From JACVRW01 sp963757815 (GTDB lineage: Bacteria > Actinomycetota > Thermoleophilia > Solirubrobacterales > Thermoleophilaceae), in assembly GCA_963757815.1 (NCBI GenBank), contig CAVWSN010000010.1, positions 52,790 through 116,789 on the forward strand: a stretch of 64,000 nucleotides of DNA. The letters run 5' to 3'. Positions 26,555-35,516 of the stretch are shown piece after piece (within the stretch, counting starts at the first letter, position 1; every line of letters starts with the position of its first letter). A model generated the notes under the pieces. The model searched no databases and was not told where the DNA came from. It saw only the letters and a list, made by a program, of their open reading frames with translations. The position numbers were made by a program, and so were the translations under genes.

Positions 26555-28588
26555 CTATGCGCTCCACTTCGATCCGAGCGGGACCAACTTCGACTGCTCT
26601 TTGCGCAGCTCGCGGCACAGGCGCGCGGCCTCGGTGTTGACGCGCGGCCAGGGGTCCCCGGGCCGGGCGAGCGCCCAGCCTTGGCCGGTGGCGACGCCGA
26701 GGTGGATCAACACGCGCAGCTCGTCGAGCGTCTCGATGCCCTCGGCGCAGATCGACGAGCCGGTGCTGCGCGCGAAGTGGACGAGCGAGCCGATCAGGGC
26801 GATCTTGGCGGCGTCCTTGTGGACGTCCGCCACGAGCGCGCGGTCGAGCTTGATCACGTCCGGCCGCATGCTCATCACCCGCTGAAGCCCGGCGTAGCCC
26901 TCGCCCGCGTCGTCGACCGCGATGCGCGCGCCGCGCCCACGGAGCGAATCGAGATCGCGCTGGAGGGCCTCCACGTCGCGCACCCGCTCCTCCTCGGTGA
27001 CCTCGATGACGATTCCGCTCAGATCGGCGGGGAATTGGTCGCGCACCTCGGGCGAGGCGAGCCCTGACGGGCTCAGGTTTACCGAGATGTAGCTCCCCTC
27101 CGGCCGCCCGGGGGCAGCCAGCGCGAGGCGCACGGTGTCCGCCTCGAGCGGCGCGCCGAGCCCGAACCGGTGGGCCTGGGAGAACCACCACGAGGGCGGC
27201 ACGCCCGGCTTCCCGGCGAAGCGCGCGAGGGCCTCGTAGCCGACCGGTTCGCCGCTCGCGAGCGACACGATCGGCTGGAACACAGGGCGGACGGCGTCCT
27301 TCTCGGCCAGCAGCAGCGCGAACTGCTCGCGCTGCTCGTCGGTCACCACGAACACCTGTTCCGGGTCGTAGCTGCGCGTCCGCCCGCCGCCCGAGGCCTT
27401 GGCCCAGTCGAGCGAACCTTGCGCGAGCTGGAGCAGAGCACCGGCGGTGTGCGCGTCGTGCGGGAAGGAGGCGACGCCGGCGGAGCAACGCAGCGAACCG
27501 GGCACCGGACCCGCGGCCTCGACGGCCGCACGGGCGCCCTCGGCCAGGGCAAAGGCGCGAGCCCCCTCGGAGTCCGGCAGGATGACTCCGAAATCGTCCC
27601 CGCCTACGCGCGCCACGACGCCCAGGTCGCGCATCGCGGTGCGCAGGCCGGCGGCAGCCGCGCTCAGCACCTCGTCGCCGAACGGGTGTCCGCGAGATTC
27701 GTTGAGTCGCTTGAAGTCGTCGAGGTCGATAAGCACCACGGACACCGAGCGCCCCACCTCGTCGGCGAGCTCGAGCTCCCTGCCGAGCAGCTCCTGGAAG
27801 TGGCGATGGTTCGCAAGCCCGGTGAGCGGGTCCCGGTGAGCGAGCTCCTCGAGGCGCCGGTGGTTCTCCTCGAGGTCGGACGCCATCGCGTCGAAGTCGC
27901 GCGAGAGCATCCCGAGCTCGTCGCGCCGGCGCCAGCCGAGGCGGGTGGCGAGATCTCCGCCGCCGACCGCCCGCGTGGCCAGTCGCAGGCGGTCGAGCGG
28001 CCGGAAGATCCCGCGCCCCAGCACCAGCGCGGTGAAGATCGTGAACGAGAGCAGCAGGATGCCGAGAACGATCGCCACACGCCTGTTGCGGTCGGCGAGC
28101 TCGGCATCGAACGGGGCCATGTCGTAACCCGCCACGAGCGCGGCCTCGACCTTGCCATCCTCGCGGAGGGGCGTCGCGAGCAGCTCGTCGTGGCGGCCGC
28201 CGTCCCGGGACTCGCCGGATGCTTGCTCGCCGGTGCTGAGGGCCGTCGTCACGAGCCCCAGCTCGGTCGAGCCGCGCGCCGACTGTCCGACCGAGGCCAC
28301 CGGTGTGGAGGAGCCGGGACGGTAGATCGCGGCCGAGGCGAGCTCGGGATGGGCGACCCAAAGGCGATCGAGCTCCCGCTGCAGGGTCTCCGGCCGCTGT
28401 AGATCCGCGGTCGAGACGCCGGTCTCGAACCTCTTCGTGGAGTCCTTGAGGAGGGTTTGCGCGGAGTCCCTGTAGGCCCCGTGAAGCTCGTCGCTCGAGC
28501 TCTTGCTGGCGACGTAGGCGCATAGCGCAGCGGCCACGGCCAGTGCGATCGTGACCTGTACCCGGAGGCTACGCAGCCTGGACACCAC
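26555..28588 (-). CDS. membrane sensor with HAMP, degenerate GGDEF and EAL phosphodiesterase domain
   Basis: This 677-residue protein has two membrane segments (about 8-25 and 172-195) flanking an extracytoplasmic sensor, then a HAMP linker (RPLDRLRLATRAVGGGDLA). A GGDEF-like domain follows with the loop RVGGDDFGVI, one residue off consensus and possibly inactive or GTP-sensing. The EAL domain has all catalytic positions: YEALARF, ISVNLSPSG, IEVTEEE, AVDDAGEG, IKLDRALV, CAEGIET and GQGWALA. It most likely hydrolyses c-di-GMP in response to an external signal. It heads the pair with the diguanylate cyclase, so the operon encodes opposing activities. The GTG start at 28588 is tentative (tandem GTG codons). 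Confidence 0.9.
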   Translation of the reverse strand: MVSRLRSLRVQVTIALAVAAALCAYVASKSSSDELHGAYRDSAQTLLKDSTKRFETGVSTADLQRPETLQRELDRLWVAHPELASAAIYRPGSSTPVASVGQSARGSTELGLVTTALSTGEQASGESRDGGRHDELLATPLREDGKVEAALVAGYDMAPFDAELADRNRRVAIVLGILLLSFTIFTALVLGRGIFRPLDRLRLATRAVGGGDLATRLGWRRRDELGMLSRDFDAMASDLEENHRRLEELAHRDPLTGLANHRHFQELLGRELELADEVGRSVSVVLIDLDDFKRLNESRGHPFGDEVLSAAAAGLRTAMRDLGVVARVGGDDFGVILPDSEGARAFALAEGARAAVEAAGPVPGSLRCSAGVASFPHDAHTAGALLQLAQGSLDWAKASGGGRTRSYDPEQVFVVTDEQREQFALLLAEKDAVRPVFQPIVSLASGEPVGYEALARFAGKPGVPPSWWFSQAHRFGLGAPLEADTVRLALAAPGRPEGSYISVNLSPSGLASPEVRDQFPADLSGIVIEVTEEERVRDVEALQRDLDSLRGRGARIAVDDAGEGYAGLQRVMSMRPDVIKLDRALVADVHKDAAKIALIGSLVHFARSTGSSICAEGIETLDELRVLIHLGVATGQGWALARPGDPWPRVNTEAARLCRELRKEQSKLVPLGSKWSA

Positions 28589-28629
28589 TTATCAGTATCG
28601 GCTACCTCGGGATTTCCTTTAGTGCTTTT

Positions 28630-29974
28630 TCAGCGCAGTTCGCGCACCCGGATCGCGTGCGGGTCCGGTGTGTCGCTGTTCATGTTCCCGACCCGCGCCA
28701 CCCCGGTCAACCGCCCGCGTAGCCCGCGGAACCTGACCTGGATGACTCCCACACCCGGGGTGGATCCGAACGCCTCGTGACCCGTCGACGGGTTCGGCCC
28801 GCGCAGCGAGGCGAACATGAAGTCGCCGGCGGGCGAGATGTCGAAGAGGTCGGGAGCAGGATCGTCGCTCAGCTCGCCCTCTAGCCCGAAGCTGGAGACA
28901 ACCCTGTTCGCTCGCGGGTCGACAACGGTCACGTCGTTCTCGATCCGGTCGCCCCACCACAGGAAGCCGAACCTGGTGAGCCCGACAGCGTGCGCGTCGA
29001 CCGTTGCGTCCGGCGCGTCGCGGCTGTACACGAGGTGCGCGCGCGGCCGGTTCGGGATCGTGCTCGGCGTGCTGTCGGAACTGGTCGAGCTCGAACGAGT
29101 AGACGTCGTGCCCGAACGGCTCGTCCCCTGGGACGGAAGGCACGGTTAGTCCGGCGCCGCTGTTCACGTACATCCTGCCGCCGGCCTCCATCTGGCCGCA
29201 GCCGTTGTCGTCCACGACGCTGCGGTCGTACTCGGCGACGATCCGCATCGGGGTCTGGTTGTGGTCAACCACGAACATGCCTCCGCCGCGCAGCGTCACG
29301 AAGGTGAACGCGCCGTCTCTCGTGACGCGCGGGCAGACCGGGGCGTTGTCGGGACGCAGCTTCGGGTCCTGGCAGTACTCGCCGCTCGGGGTCCTGCAGG
29401 CGGCGAGGTCGATCTCGGCGCCGTCCTCGAGCCTGAAGCTCTCGTTCGCGTAGTCGGTCGCGATCCGCTGGAGCTTCTTGCCGTTCTGGTTCGCGACGAT
29501 CAGGTGGCGCTGGTCCGGCGTCGGCCAGGCGGCGTGCGCCTGGGTGCCGACGTCGATGCACTCGAGTGGCTTGCGCTTCTCCGCGTCCAGGAAGACCACG
29601 TGCCCGGTCGCGAGGTACGCGATCACGGCGTGGGTGTTGCCTGAGGGCCGGTCGTCGTCGCCTCCGTTGAAGACGAGCATGTGCGGGCGTAGCGGCGTGG
29701 TCCCGGTTCGCTTCTCGCAGAAGCCCCCCACCTTGCTGCCGAGGTCGATCTTCTCGGCCACCGCCGAGCGGGCGTTGTCGGTGAGCTCGTCGCCGTCGAA
29801 GATATGCAGCGTTCCCACGCCCGTCCCGAGCCTGTCCTCCTGGTCGATCAGCCAGACCTCGTACGAACCCGGCTCGCCTCTCTCGCCGGATCTCGCGCCG
29901 GTCGTCCCCACGATTGCCACGGCGACCGTGCAGACGAGCGCCACCAGTGCCACGAGCATCATGCGCGGCTTCAT
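28630..29974 (-). CDS. secreted beta-propeller (YncE/LVIVD-like) protein (one frameshift)
   Basis: This exported protein of about 447 residues has a signal peptide (MLVALVALVCTVAVAIVG) and repeated propeller blades such as GHVVFLDAEKRKPLECIDVG, HLIVANQNGKKLQRI, GGGMFVVDHNQTPMRIVAE and NDVTVVDPRANRVVSSFGL. Family members are thought to be extracellular binding or scaffold proteins, and the ligand is unknown. One frame change near 29050 links FGHDVYSFELDQFRQH to the remainder, which ends PDPHAIRVRELR. No domain is lost, so an indel error is likely. A more heavily broken relative is at 1550-3162. The upstream region 29975-30026 separates it from the DUF6504 gene. Confidence 0.7.
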
Positions 29975-30026
29975 TCGAGTCCCCCCGGGTGTTTGCGAGC
30001 ACAGCTTGACCGGTCACGGACCGTAG

Positions 30027-30278
30027 CTAAGAGCGCTGCAGGAACCAGCCTCCACCGACCAGGTCGCGGAATACCACCAGATTACGCCCGTCGGTGAGGA
30101 CGACCTCGAAGTAGCGGCGCCGCAGCGGCCGCGCGGTCCACCAGCGATCCTCAACCACCCACTCCTCGCGCACGGTGTCGACCTCCGCGCCGGCGACCGT
30201 GCGCGGCAGCCCTCCGTCGCCGGGAATGACGGCGGTGGGCTTGGGAGACCCGAGCCGGCGCGACCTGCCGGGCGTCAC
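30027..30278 (-). CDS. DUF6504 family protein (mutasome-associated)
   Basis: This 83-residue basic protein carries the conserved segment VREEWVVEDRWWTARPLRRR and YFEVVLTDGRNLVVFRDL, ending GGGWFLQRS. DUF6504 proteins are typically encoded next to imuB in actinobacteria, and here the gene begins 13 bp after the imuB stop, so it belongs to the SOS-induced unit. Its biochemical role is not established; by context it may assist the ImuB-DnaE2 mutasome or bind DNA. I use GTG 30278. The longer open frame upstream is a shadow inside imuB. Confidence 0.75.
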   Translation of the reverse strand: MTPGRSRRLGSPKPTAVIPGDGGLPRTVAGAEVDTVREEWVVEDRWWTARPLRRRYFEVVLTDGRNLVVFRDLVGGGWFLQRS

Positions 30279-30291
30279 CGCAGGGAGGCGC

Positions 30292-31545
30292 TCATGACGC
30301 CGGGGCGTCCGGGAACGGCGCCAGCACCGCGCGGCGCTCCGGGATGCGAGAGTCGGGGTCGAGGTCGAGCACGCGCAGGGCGGCCTCCCCGCCGGCGGCC
30401 TGGCGAGCCTGGCGAACCGCCTCGCCGAGGCGGCCGCGGCGGACCGCCGCGGCCTCGTCGAGCAACCGCCCCTGATCCTGGGCCGGGGGGCCGAATGCCT
30501 CCACCTCGAGCGCCAGCGACTCGGACGGGGCCGGCAGCTCCGCAAGCTTGGGCCCCAGCGCGAGCCGGATCCGGGCGGGGTCGGCGCTCGCGTGGCGCAG
30601 CGTGACCGCCGTGCGCCAGGTGCCGCCGGCCACGAAGCGCGCCGACACGGCGAGCGCGCGCAGCGAGCGCCCACGCCGCTCGCGCCGGGCCAGTACGCGC
30701 GCGATCAGCAGCTCGAGCGCCCGCTCCAGCTGCTGGCCCGAAGCCGCCTCGGGCAGCTCGAGCCGCTCGCTCACCGGCTCGGGCGGGCGGCGCGGCTCGA
30801 GCGGCAGGTCGCGCCCGCGGGCGAGGTCGAGCGCGAGCAGGCCGGGATGCCCGAAGCGCTCGGAGACGGCGCGGGCGGGCAGGCCGGCGACGTCGCCGAG
30901 CGTCCGCAGCCCGAGCTGCTCGAGCACCTCGGGCAGAGCCTGCAGCTCGGGCCTGGTGCGCAGGATCCCCACGGGCAGCGGGGCGAGGAAGTCGCGCAGT
31001 GCCGCCTCCTCGACGACCACCGCGCCGGACACGAAGACCGGCCCGGTTCCGTGAACGGCCGCGCCGGGGCTGCGGCCGCGCCGCCGCGGGCGCGCCTGCA
31101 GCGCCGCCGCGTATGCGGCGAAGCGGCTCGGCGCCGCTCCGAAGCGCGCGCCGGTCCCGAGCTTGCGCCGGGCGGCGGCCAGCACCCCGGCCAGGTCGCC
31201 GCCATGGATGCCCTCGAGGCCCGCGGTCTCGAAGAAGGCGGCGCCCGCCTGATCCGACTCCACCGCCGCGCCGATCCCCTCCACCCTGTCGAGCACGTTG
31301 TTCCAGAGCGAGCGAACCCCCTCGGGGTCGGGCGGAACGAGCCGCAGGGCGGGGCAGCGCGACATCGCCTCTCCCAGCCTCATCCCGCGCACGATCCCGT
31401 ACGCCTCCGCGGGCGCCGACACCTCTCCCACCAGCTGCTCGCGCCCGGCCTCGGGCGCCAGCGCGGCCGGCTCGGAGATGAGCGCGCGGCGATCCCCGAG
31501 CGCGGCGAGGAGCTCGAAGCGGGGATAGAGGACGCAGACGATCAT
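30292..31545 (-). CDS. imuB: ImuB, Y-family polymerase-like mutasome adaptor
   Basis: This 417-residue Y-family-like protein starts MIVCVLYPRFELLAALG. The palm positions that hold catalytic acids in Pol IV are lost (first motif LYPRFE; second AVESDQAGAAFFETAG), as expected for ImuB, which is a non-catalytic scaffold linking DnaE2 to the sliding clamp. The finger and thumb regions are recognisable (IVRGMRLGEAMSRCPALRLV; LPVGILRTRPELQALPEVL; LGLRTLGDVAGLPARAV). The C-terminus is Ala/Arg-rich. The ATG at 31545 is 1 bp from an SOS box. DUF6504 follows in the same unit. An imuA/recA-like partner is not visible in this window. Confidence 0.88.
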   Translation of the reverse strand: MIVCVLYPRFELLAALGDRRALISEPAALAPEAGREQLVGEVSAPAEAYGIVRGMRLGEAMSRCPALRLVPPDPEGVRSLWNNVLDRVEGIGAAVESDQAGAAFFETAGLEGIHGGDLAGVLAAARRKLGTGARFGAAPSRFAAYAAALQARPRRRGRSPGAAVHGTGPVFVSGAVVVEEAALRDFLAPLPVGILRTRPELQALPEVLEQLGLRTLGDVAGLPARAVSERFGHPGLLALDLARGRDLPLEPRRPPEPVSERLELPEAASGQQLERALELLIARVLARRERRGRSLRALAVSARFVAGGTWRTAVTLRHASADPARIRLALGPKLAELPAPSESLALEVEAFGPPAQDQGRLLDEAAAVRRGRLGEAVRQARQAAGGEAALRVLDLDPDSRIPERRAVLAPFPDAPAS

Positions 31546-31546
31546 G

Positions 31547-31560
31547 CGAACACATGTTCG
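31547..31560 (-). promoter_or_regulatory. LexA SOS box at imuB
   Basis: CGAACACATGTTCG is identical, including the four spacer bases, to the box at dnaE2 (16387-16400). It ends 1 bp before the imuB ATG, so LexA would cover the start site and the mRNA is probably leaderless. Confidence 0.87.
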
Positions 31561-31616
31561 CATCCAGGGCGGCGGGACGCAAGACGGGTTGCAGCTCGGC
31601 ACCCTGGTCGCCGGCG

Positions 31617-31817
31617 TCACCTTCCGATGGACACGTTGTCGGGGGCCTCCCAAAGGCTGTACCCGTCGTGCGTGCCGAACGCGTACCAGAACCCGTGCAG
31701 CTTCCCGCCGACCGACTCGATGTACGCCTGAGCGGCCTTTCGACGATCCTCGGGGTTGCCGATGAGCCTGGCCCAGGTCTCCGGCGTGTAGCTGAACCTC
31801 GATAGATAGAGCGGCAT
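31617..31817 (-). pseudogene. GYD domain protein, C-terminally truncated
   Basis: The 66 residues MPLYLSRFSYTPETWARLIG ... WYAFGTHDGYSLWEAPDNVS are the first two thirds of a GYD-domain protein, a family of about 95-100 residues of unknown function. The reading frame stops right after NVSIGR. None of the three frames downstream restores the usual AAxALAISGGGAL tail; instead the sequence runs into the imuB promoter. So the loss is a real truncation rather than one missing base. It is preceded by a GGGAGGGAACG ribosome-like site. It may still be translated. Confidence 0.65.
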
Positions 31818-31842
31818 CGTTCCCTCCCGGTCGTTGTTGTCC

Positions 31843-32533
31843 TTAGCGGTGCTCCAGCGCCTGCACGCGGCGGACGAGTCCAAGAATCAGTTCGAGGAGG
31901 ACGTCGGTGGTCGCGACCATGCGGCGCGGGCACAGCACAACCTCGAGCTCTCCCTTCTGCCTGTCGACCGTCGCGATCGGCACGCACTGCTCCGGCGGAT
32001 CGCACGGTTCGACGGCGGCCGCTGTCGCACAGCGCCATGGCTACTTCGGCTGACGACCCGGCGAGGACCGCTTCGGTAGCGGGGCTCGGCCGAGGAGGCT
32101 CGGCCCGCCCCGGACGGACCTCGAGCGTGTAGGTCTCGCGCACGAAGCGGGCGGGCTCACCCTCGTCCTCGGGGCGCTCGGCGTAGGCCAGGCAGATCGT
32201 GGTTATCTCGGAGTCGACCGGTTTGCCGCATGGGTCGCCGCGGTCATCGATCGGCTGGCGCGGATCGGGCATCTCCCGTCTCTCCGGCACCACGATCTCG
32301 CGGCCAAGCCCGTCGATCGCGATTCCCGGCTCGATGACTACTCCGCCGCTGCCGGATGGCGTCACGCCGAGACCGCAGACGACCCCCCAACCGTGCAGCC
32401 GGCGACTGTCGGAGCGGCGCCCGCCCAAGAAATAGGACTGTTCCGCCTCGAGGACCTCCGCGGTCAGGAGCTGGCCGATGGAGTACGTCGGCCGTCGCGG
32501 CGCCTTCGGCATGGGGAAGTGATTTGGCCTCAC
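31843..32533 (-). CDS. hypothetical protein resembling contractile-injection-system locus proteins (one frameshift)
   Basis: This protein of about 229 residues has the N-terminal pattern YSIGQLLTAEVLEAEQSYFL, then RLHGWGVVCGLGVTPSG and VVIEPGIAIDGLGREIVVP. I recognise this pattern from small proteins encoded near phage-tail-like injection (eCIS) clusters and other actinobacterial orphans. After a frame change near 32040 the remainder reads PIATVDRQKGELEVVLCP and ends LELILGLVRRVQALEHR. The start is GTG 32533 behind AGGAA; ATG 32512 lacks a ribosome site. No sheath, tube or baseplate genes are in the window, so this is an orphan. Its function is unknown. Confidence 0.6.
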
Positions 32534-32867
32534 CGGCGCAGTTCCTGCCCGCGCTCTCGTCGCTCGGGCTTACCTGACACCCGGACTTGCGCAGGCAGGC
32601 GATAGCGATAGCCACGGCCGACCGGCCGCCGGCCGTCATGGCGCGGCTCAGATGCATGGAAAGCGCAACGACTAGCGGCCGAGCATCAGACCTCCTGCGG
32701 AGAGGACGGCAGTCGTCTGTGTCCTCAGATAGGGTCCGCCAGAAGCCCGTAGCGGGCTTCAGCCGAGGGGGCGGCTGTCAGGTCAACGGAGGCGAGCGTC
32801 GAGGCATCCGTTCCTCCCCTCGTCCGCGCGACCGCCACGTGGAGGGACGAGATTGAGGGAACGAATC
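32534..32867. other. non-coding interval, no feature recognised
   Basis: This stretch separates the divergent injection-system-like gene from the DUF4386 gene. I see no convincing reading frame. The last 20 bp hold the GAGGGA ribosome site of the gene at 32868. Confidence 0.5.
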
Positions 32868-33605
32868 ATGTCTGACTCAAGGCAGGAAGCCGCAGCTGTC
32901 GAGCAGTCACCACAACAGCGCCAAAGGGCTCGTATCGCCGGCTGGCTCATGGCCTTGACGTTTCTCACGTCCATCCCCGCCGCGCTCATTCTCTACGACC
33001 CGGTGCTCAACGACACCGACTACATCCTCGGCGCCGGCGACGACACCCGCGTCACGCTGGGCGCCCTCCTCGAAATCTTCCTGATGATCGGCAACGTCGG
33101 CACGGCGGTCGTGATGTTTCCGATCCTCAGGCGATACAGCGAAACCCTCTCGCTTAGCTACGTCGCCTCGCGCACAATCGAGGCGACGATCATCGGGGTC
33201 GGCGCGATCAGCCTGCTCTCCGTCGTCACCCTGCGCGACGACCTGGCCGCGTCCATCGGCGCGGACGGAACCTCGCTCGACATCGCGGGGCAGACCCTGG
33301 TCGCGATCCACGACTGGACATTCCTGCTCGGGCCGGGATTCTGCGTCGGCGTCAACGGCATCCTGCTCGGCTGGCTGATGTACCGCACTGGATTGATGCC
33401 GCCACGGCTCGCGATGCTGGGCGTCATAGGCGGTCCGCTGATCTTCGTGTCGTCGATCGCGGTCCTGTTCGGCGCCTACGAGCAGGACGGCCTGCACGCC
33501 CTCTTCTCGGTGCCCGAGGGCGCCTTCGAGGCGGTGTTTGCGATCTACCTGATCGTCAAGGGCTTCAGGCCCTCACCGGTCCTCGCCAGCGCATCGACTG
33601 CATAG
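32868..33605 (+). CDS. DUF4386 membrane protein
   Basis: This 245-residue integral membrane protein has about six hydrophobic segments and the DUF4386 layout. The first segment contains IAGWLMALTFLTSIPAALIL, followed by LNDTDYILGAGDDTRVTLGA, LLEIFLMIGNVGTAVVMFPI, ASRTIEATIIGVGAISLLSV, GFCVGVNGILLGWLMYRTGL and GVIGGPLIFVSSIAVLFGAY. The family is widespread in actinobacteria and bacilli and its function is unknown. The ATG at 32868 has GAGGGA 8 bp upstream. The gene stands alone, with a long gap behind it. Confidence 0.88.
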   Translation: MSDSRQEAAAVEQSPQQRQRARIAGWLMALTFLTSIPAALILYDPVLNDTDYILGAGDDTRVTLGALLEIFLMIGNVGTAVVMFPILRRYSETLSLSYVASRTIEATIIGVGAISLLSVVTLRDDLAASIGADGTSLDIAGQTLVAIHDWTFLLGPGFCVGVNGILLGWLMYRTGLMPPRLAMLGVIGGPLIFVSSIAVLFGAYEQDGLHALFSVPEGAFEAVFAIYLIVKGFRPSPVLASASTA

Positions 33606-33896
33606 CCGCTTTGGACGAGCACTGCGCGCGCTCGCGGCGTCCCGCTCACCGCGCATTCGAGAGCGCGGACGGCCCGCTGAGAGTGGCGCCTGTCCACAAT
33701 CTGGGCACATCGGCCCGCGCGTCGGGCCGTTCAGCGGCTCGCCCGCGGGCGTGGCCCCGACCACTCCGCGAAGTGCGGACTGGCGGCGTCGCGGCATTAC
33801 AGCCGCGACGCCGACTGCGTCCGATGTCGCGGGTTTCGGACGGCGCCCCGCTACCGCGAGCCAGCCCCGGCTCGCGGCGTCCGGGGAGCTATCCGA
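33606..33896. other. non-coding interval
   Basis: About 290 bp follow the DUF4386 gene with no supported reading frame, RNA gene or repeat. Confidence 0.4.
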
Positions 33897-34043
33897 CTAC
33901 TGGTCCTGCTTCGATTGCTCCTCGCCGTCTTTGGACTCGGGCGCCTCCTTCGGAAAGCCGCCCTCGGTCTCCGTGTCCGGCTCGCCGGGCTTCGGATCCT
34001 TCTCGTCGGCCTCGTCGGGCCGGTCCTGCGTGAATTCGCTCAT
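33897..34043 (-). CDS. small acidic disordered protein (48 aa)
   Basis: This short reading frame codes MSEFTQDRPDEADEKDPKPG and continues with Asp/Glu/Lys/Pro-rich sequence ending DGEEQSKQDQ. The composition (almost no hydrophobic residues, many charged) is unlike random GC-rich translation and looks like the small intrinsically disordered proteins seen in related actinobacteria. No strong ribosome site precedes the ATG. Function is unknown. It sits alone in a 0.9-kb gap. Confidence 0.5.
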   Translation of the reverse strand: MSEFTQDRPDEADEKDPKPGEPDTETEGGFPKEAPESKDGEEQSKQDQ

Positions 34044-34526
34044 GCGGCTCGTCTACCCGGCACCGACGCGAACAGTCCGGTGGGGGCGGCCGGCCACGCT
34101 TGTGCCCCGAGGCAGCAGCCGTAGCGGTGATTGGTCGTTGACCCCGGTTCCTGCGAATCAGCGCCGAAGCTAGATCACATCTCCCTGGTGCGAACCGCAG
34201 CTGGCGCGCACGCGAGTCTGTTGCCTCGGATGGGACGGTCACGTTGTCGGGTACGGCAGAGAGATCGATAAGCGGAACGGTGAGGTGCTGCTTCGATTCC
34301 GGTTTCGACGAGCCTTTCTACATCGTGGCGGGCGGCGAGCGCGGGGAATCGGTGAGATGAGGACAATTTCATCCTGCAGTGGTGTCTCTTGCCGGAATTC
34401 CTGATCTACGGCTCTCTCCGTGTCGAGGTCGAGGACGGCGATGACGTCGACGACGACCGCAGGGCGCTGGGTGCAACCGCGTCATCACTTGGTGAAGCCT
34501 CCTGCTCCAGATAGACGCACACAGGG
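34044..34526. other. non-coding interval
   Basis: No supported gene is seen. Its base composition is less GC-rich than the flanks, with an AT-richer stretch around 34310-34400, which could hold a promoter for the downstream iminopeptidase. Confidence 0.4.
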
Positions 34527-35480
34527 ATGAGCCGGCCGTGGCCGGAGATCGAGCCTGACGAGACCGGGCTGCTTGATGTCGGCGATGGTCACCGGATCTA
34601 CTGGGAGGCCTGCGGCGCGCGTGGTGGCAAGCCGGCGGTGGTCCTGCACGGCGGCCCGGGCTCGGGCTGCGGCCCCTCGTGGCGCCGACTGTTCGACCCG
34701 CAGGCCTATCGCGTGGTTCTGTTCGACCAACGCGGTTGCGGCAGGAGCGCTCCGCACGCGAGCGAGCCGGACGTCGACCTGGCGACGAACACGACGCACC
34801 ACCTCATCGCGGACATCGAGCGGCTGCGGCGCCATCTGTCGATCGACCGCTGGCTCGTGCTCGGGGGCTCGTGGGGGTCGACGCTAGCCCTGGCGTACGG
34901 CGAGCGCCATCCCGACCGGGTCACCGAGATGGTGCTGTTCTCGGTGACAATGACGACGCGCCGCGAGATCGAGTGGGTCACGCGGGACGCCGGCCGCTTC
35001 TTCCCGGCGCAATGGAGGCGGTTTCGGGACGGCGTCCCGGGTCCGGAGCGCGACGGCAGCCTCGTCGAGGCCTACAACCGGCTGCTGCTCGACCCGGACC
35101 CCGCGGTGCACGAACAGGCGGCACGGGACTGGTGCGCGTGGGAGGACGCGCACGTCAGGACGCGGCCCGACGACCCGCCGGACTCGCGCTACGACGATCC
35201 CGTCTTTCGCCTGGGATTCGCACGGCTCGTGACGCACTACTGGTGCAACGCCGCATGGCTGCCAGATGGCGCTCTGCTCCGTGACGTCGAAAAGTTGGCC
35301 GACATCCCGGCCGTCCTGATCCACGGGCGCCTCGACCTGAGCTCGCCGTTGGACGTGCCGTGGACGCTCGCAGAATCGTGGGACGCCGGCGAGCTCGTGG
35401 TGGTCGATGACGTCGGCCACTCTCGCGGCCCCGCCATGACGACGGCGCTGATGGCGGCCACCGACCGGTTCGCCACGTGA
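34527..35480 (+). CDS. pip: proline iminopeptidase (S33)
   Basis: This 317-residue alpha/beta hydrolase of peptidase family S33 removes N-terminal proline from peptides. Signature parts are the oxyanion motif AVVLHGGPGSGCGPSWRRLF, VVLFDQRGCGRS, the nucleophile elbow VLGGSWGSTLALAY, the Asp region VLIHGRLDLSSP and the catalytic His in VVDDVGHS. The cap-domain segment HYWCNAAWLPDG is typical of the family. Length is normal for monomeric iminopeptidases. The ATG at 34527 stands alone, without neighbours on its strand. No frame defects are seen. Confidence 0.92.
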   Translation: MSRPWPEIEPDETGLLDVGDGHRIYWEACGARGGKPAVVLHGGPGSGCGPSWRRLFDPQAYRVVLFDQRGCGRSAPHASEPDVDLATNTTHHLIADIERLRRHLSIDRWLVLGGSWGSTLALAYGERHPDRVTEMVLFSVTMTTRREIEWVTRDAGRFFPAQWRRFRDGVPGPERDGSLVEAYNRLLLDPDPAVHEQAARDWCAWEDAHVRTRPDDPPDSRYDDPVFRLGFARLVTHYWCNAAWLPDGALLRDVEKLADIPAVLIHGRLDLSSPLDVPWTLAESWDAGELVVVDDVGHSRGPAMTTALMAATDRFAT

Positions 35481-35516
35481 TCACGCCCTCACGGGGCGCC
35501 GGTTCGCCGGTGGTGC

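Noticed and set aside
24975..28523. 1182-codon open frame suggesting one very large regulator
   Set aside because: Only the part from 24975 to 26552 resembles a protein (GAF-GAF-GGDEF). The rest is the shadow frame of the EAL gene at 26555-28588.
30275..32533. 752-codon minus-strand frame spanning imuB
   Set aside because: Only its first part (32533 to about 32040) is real; the remainder is out of frame with imuB, GYD and the true continuation.
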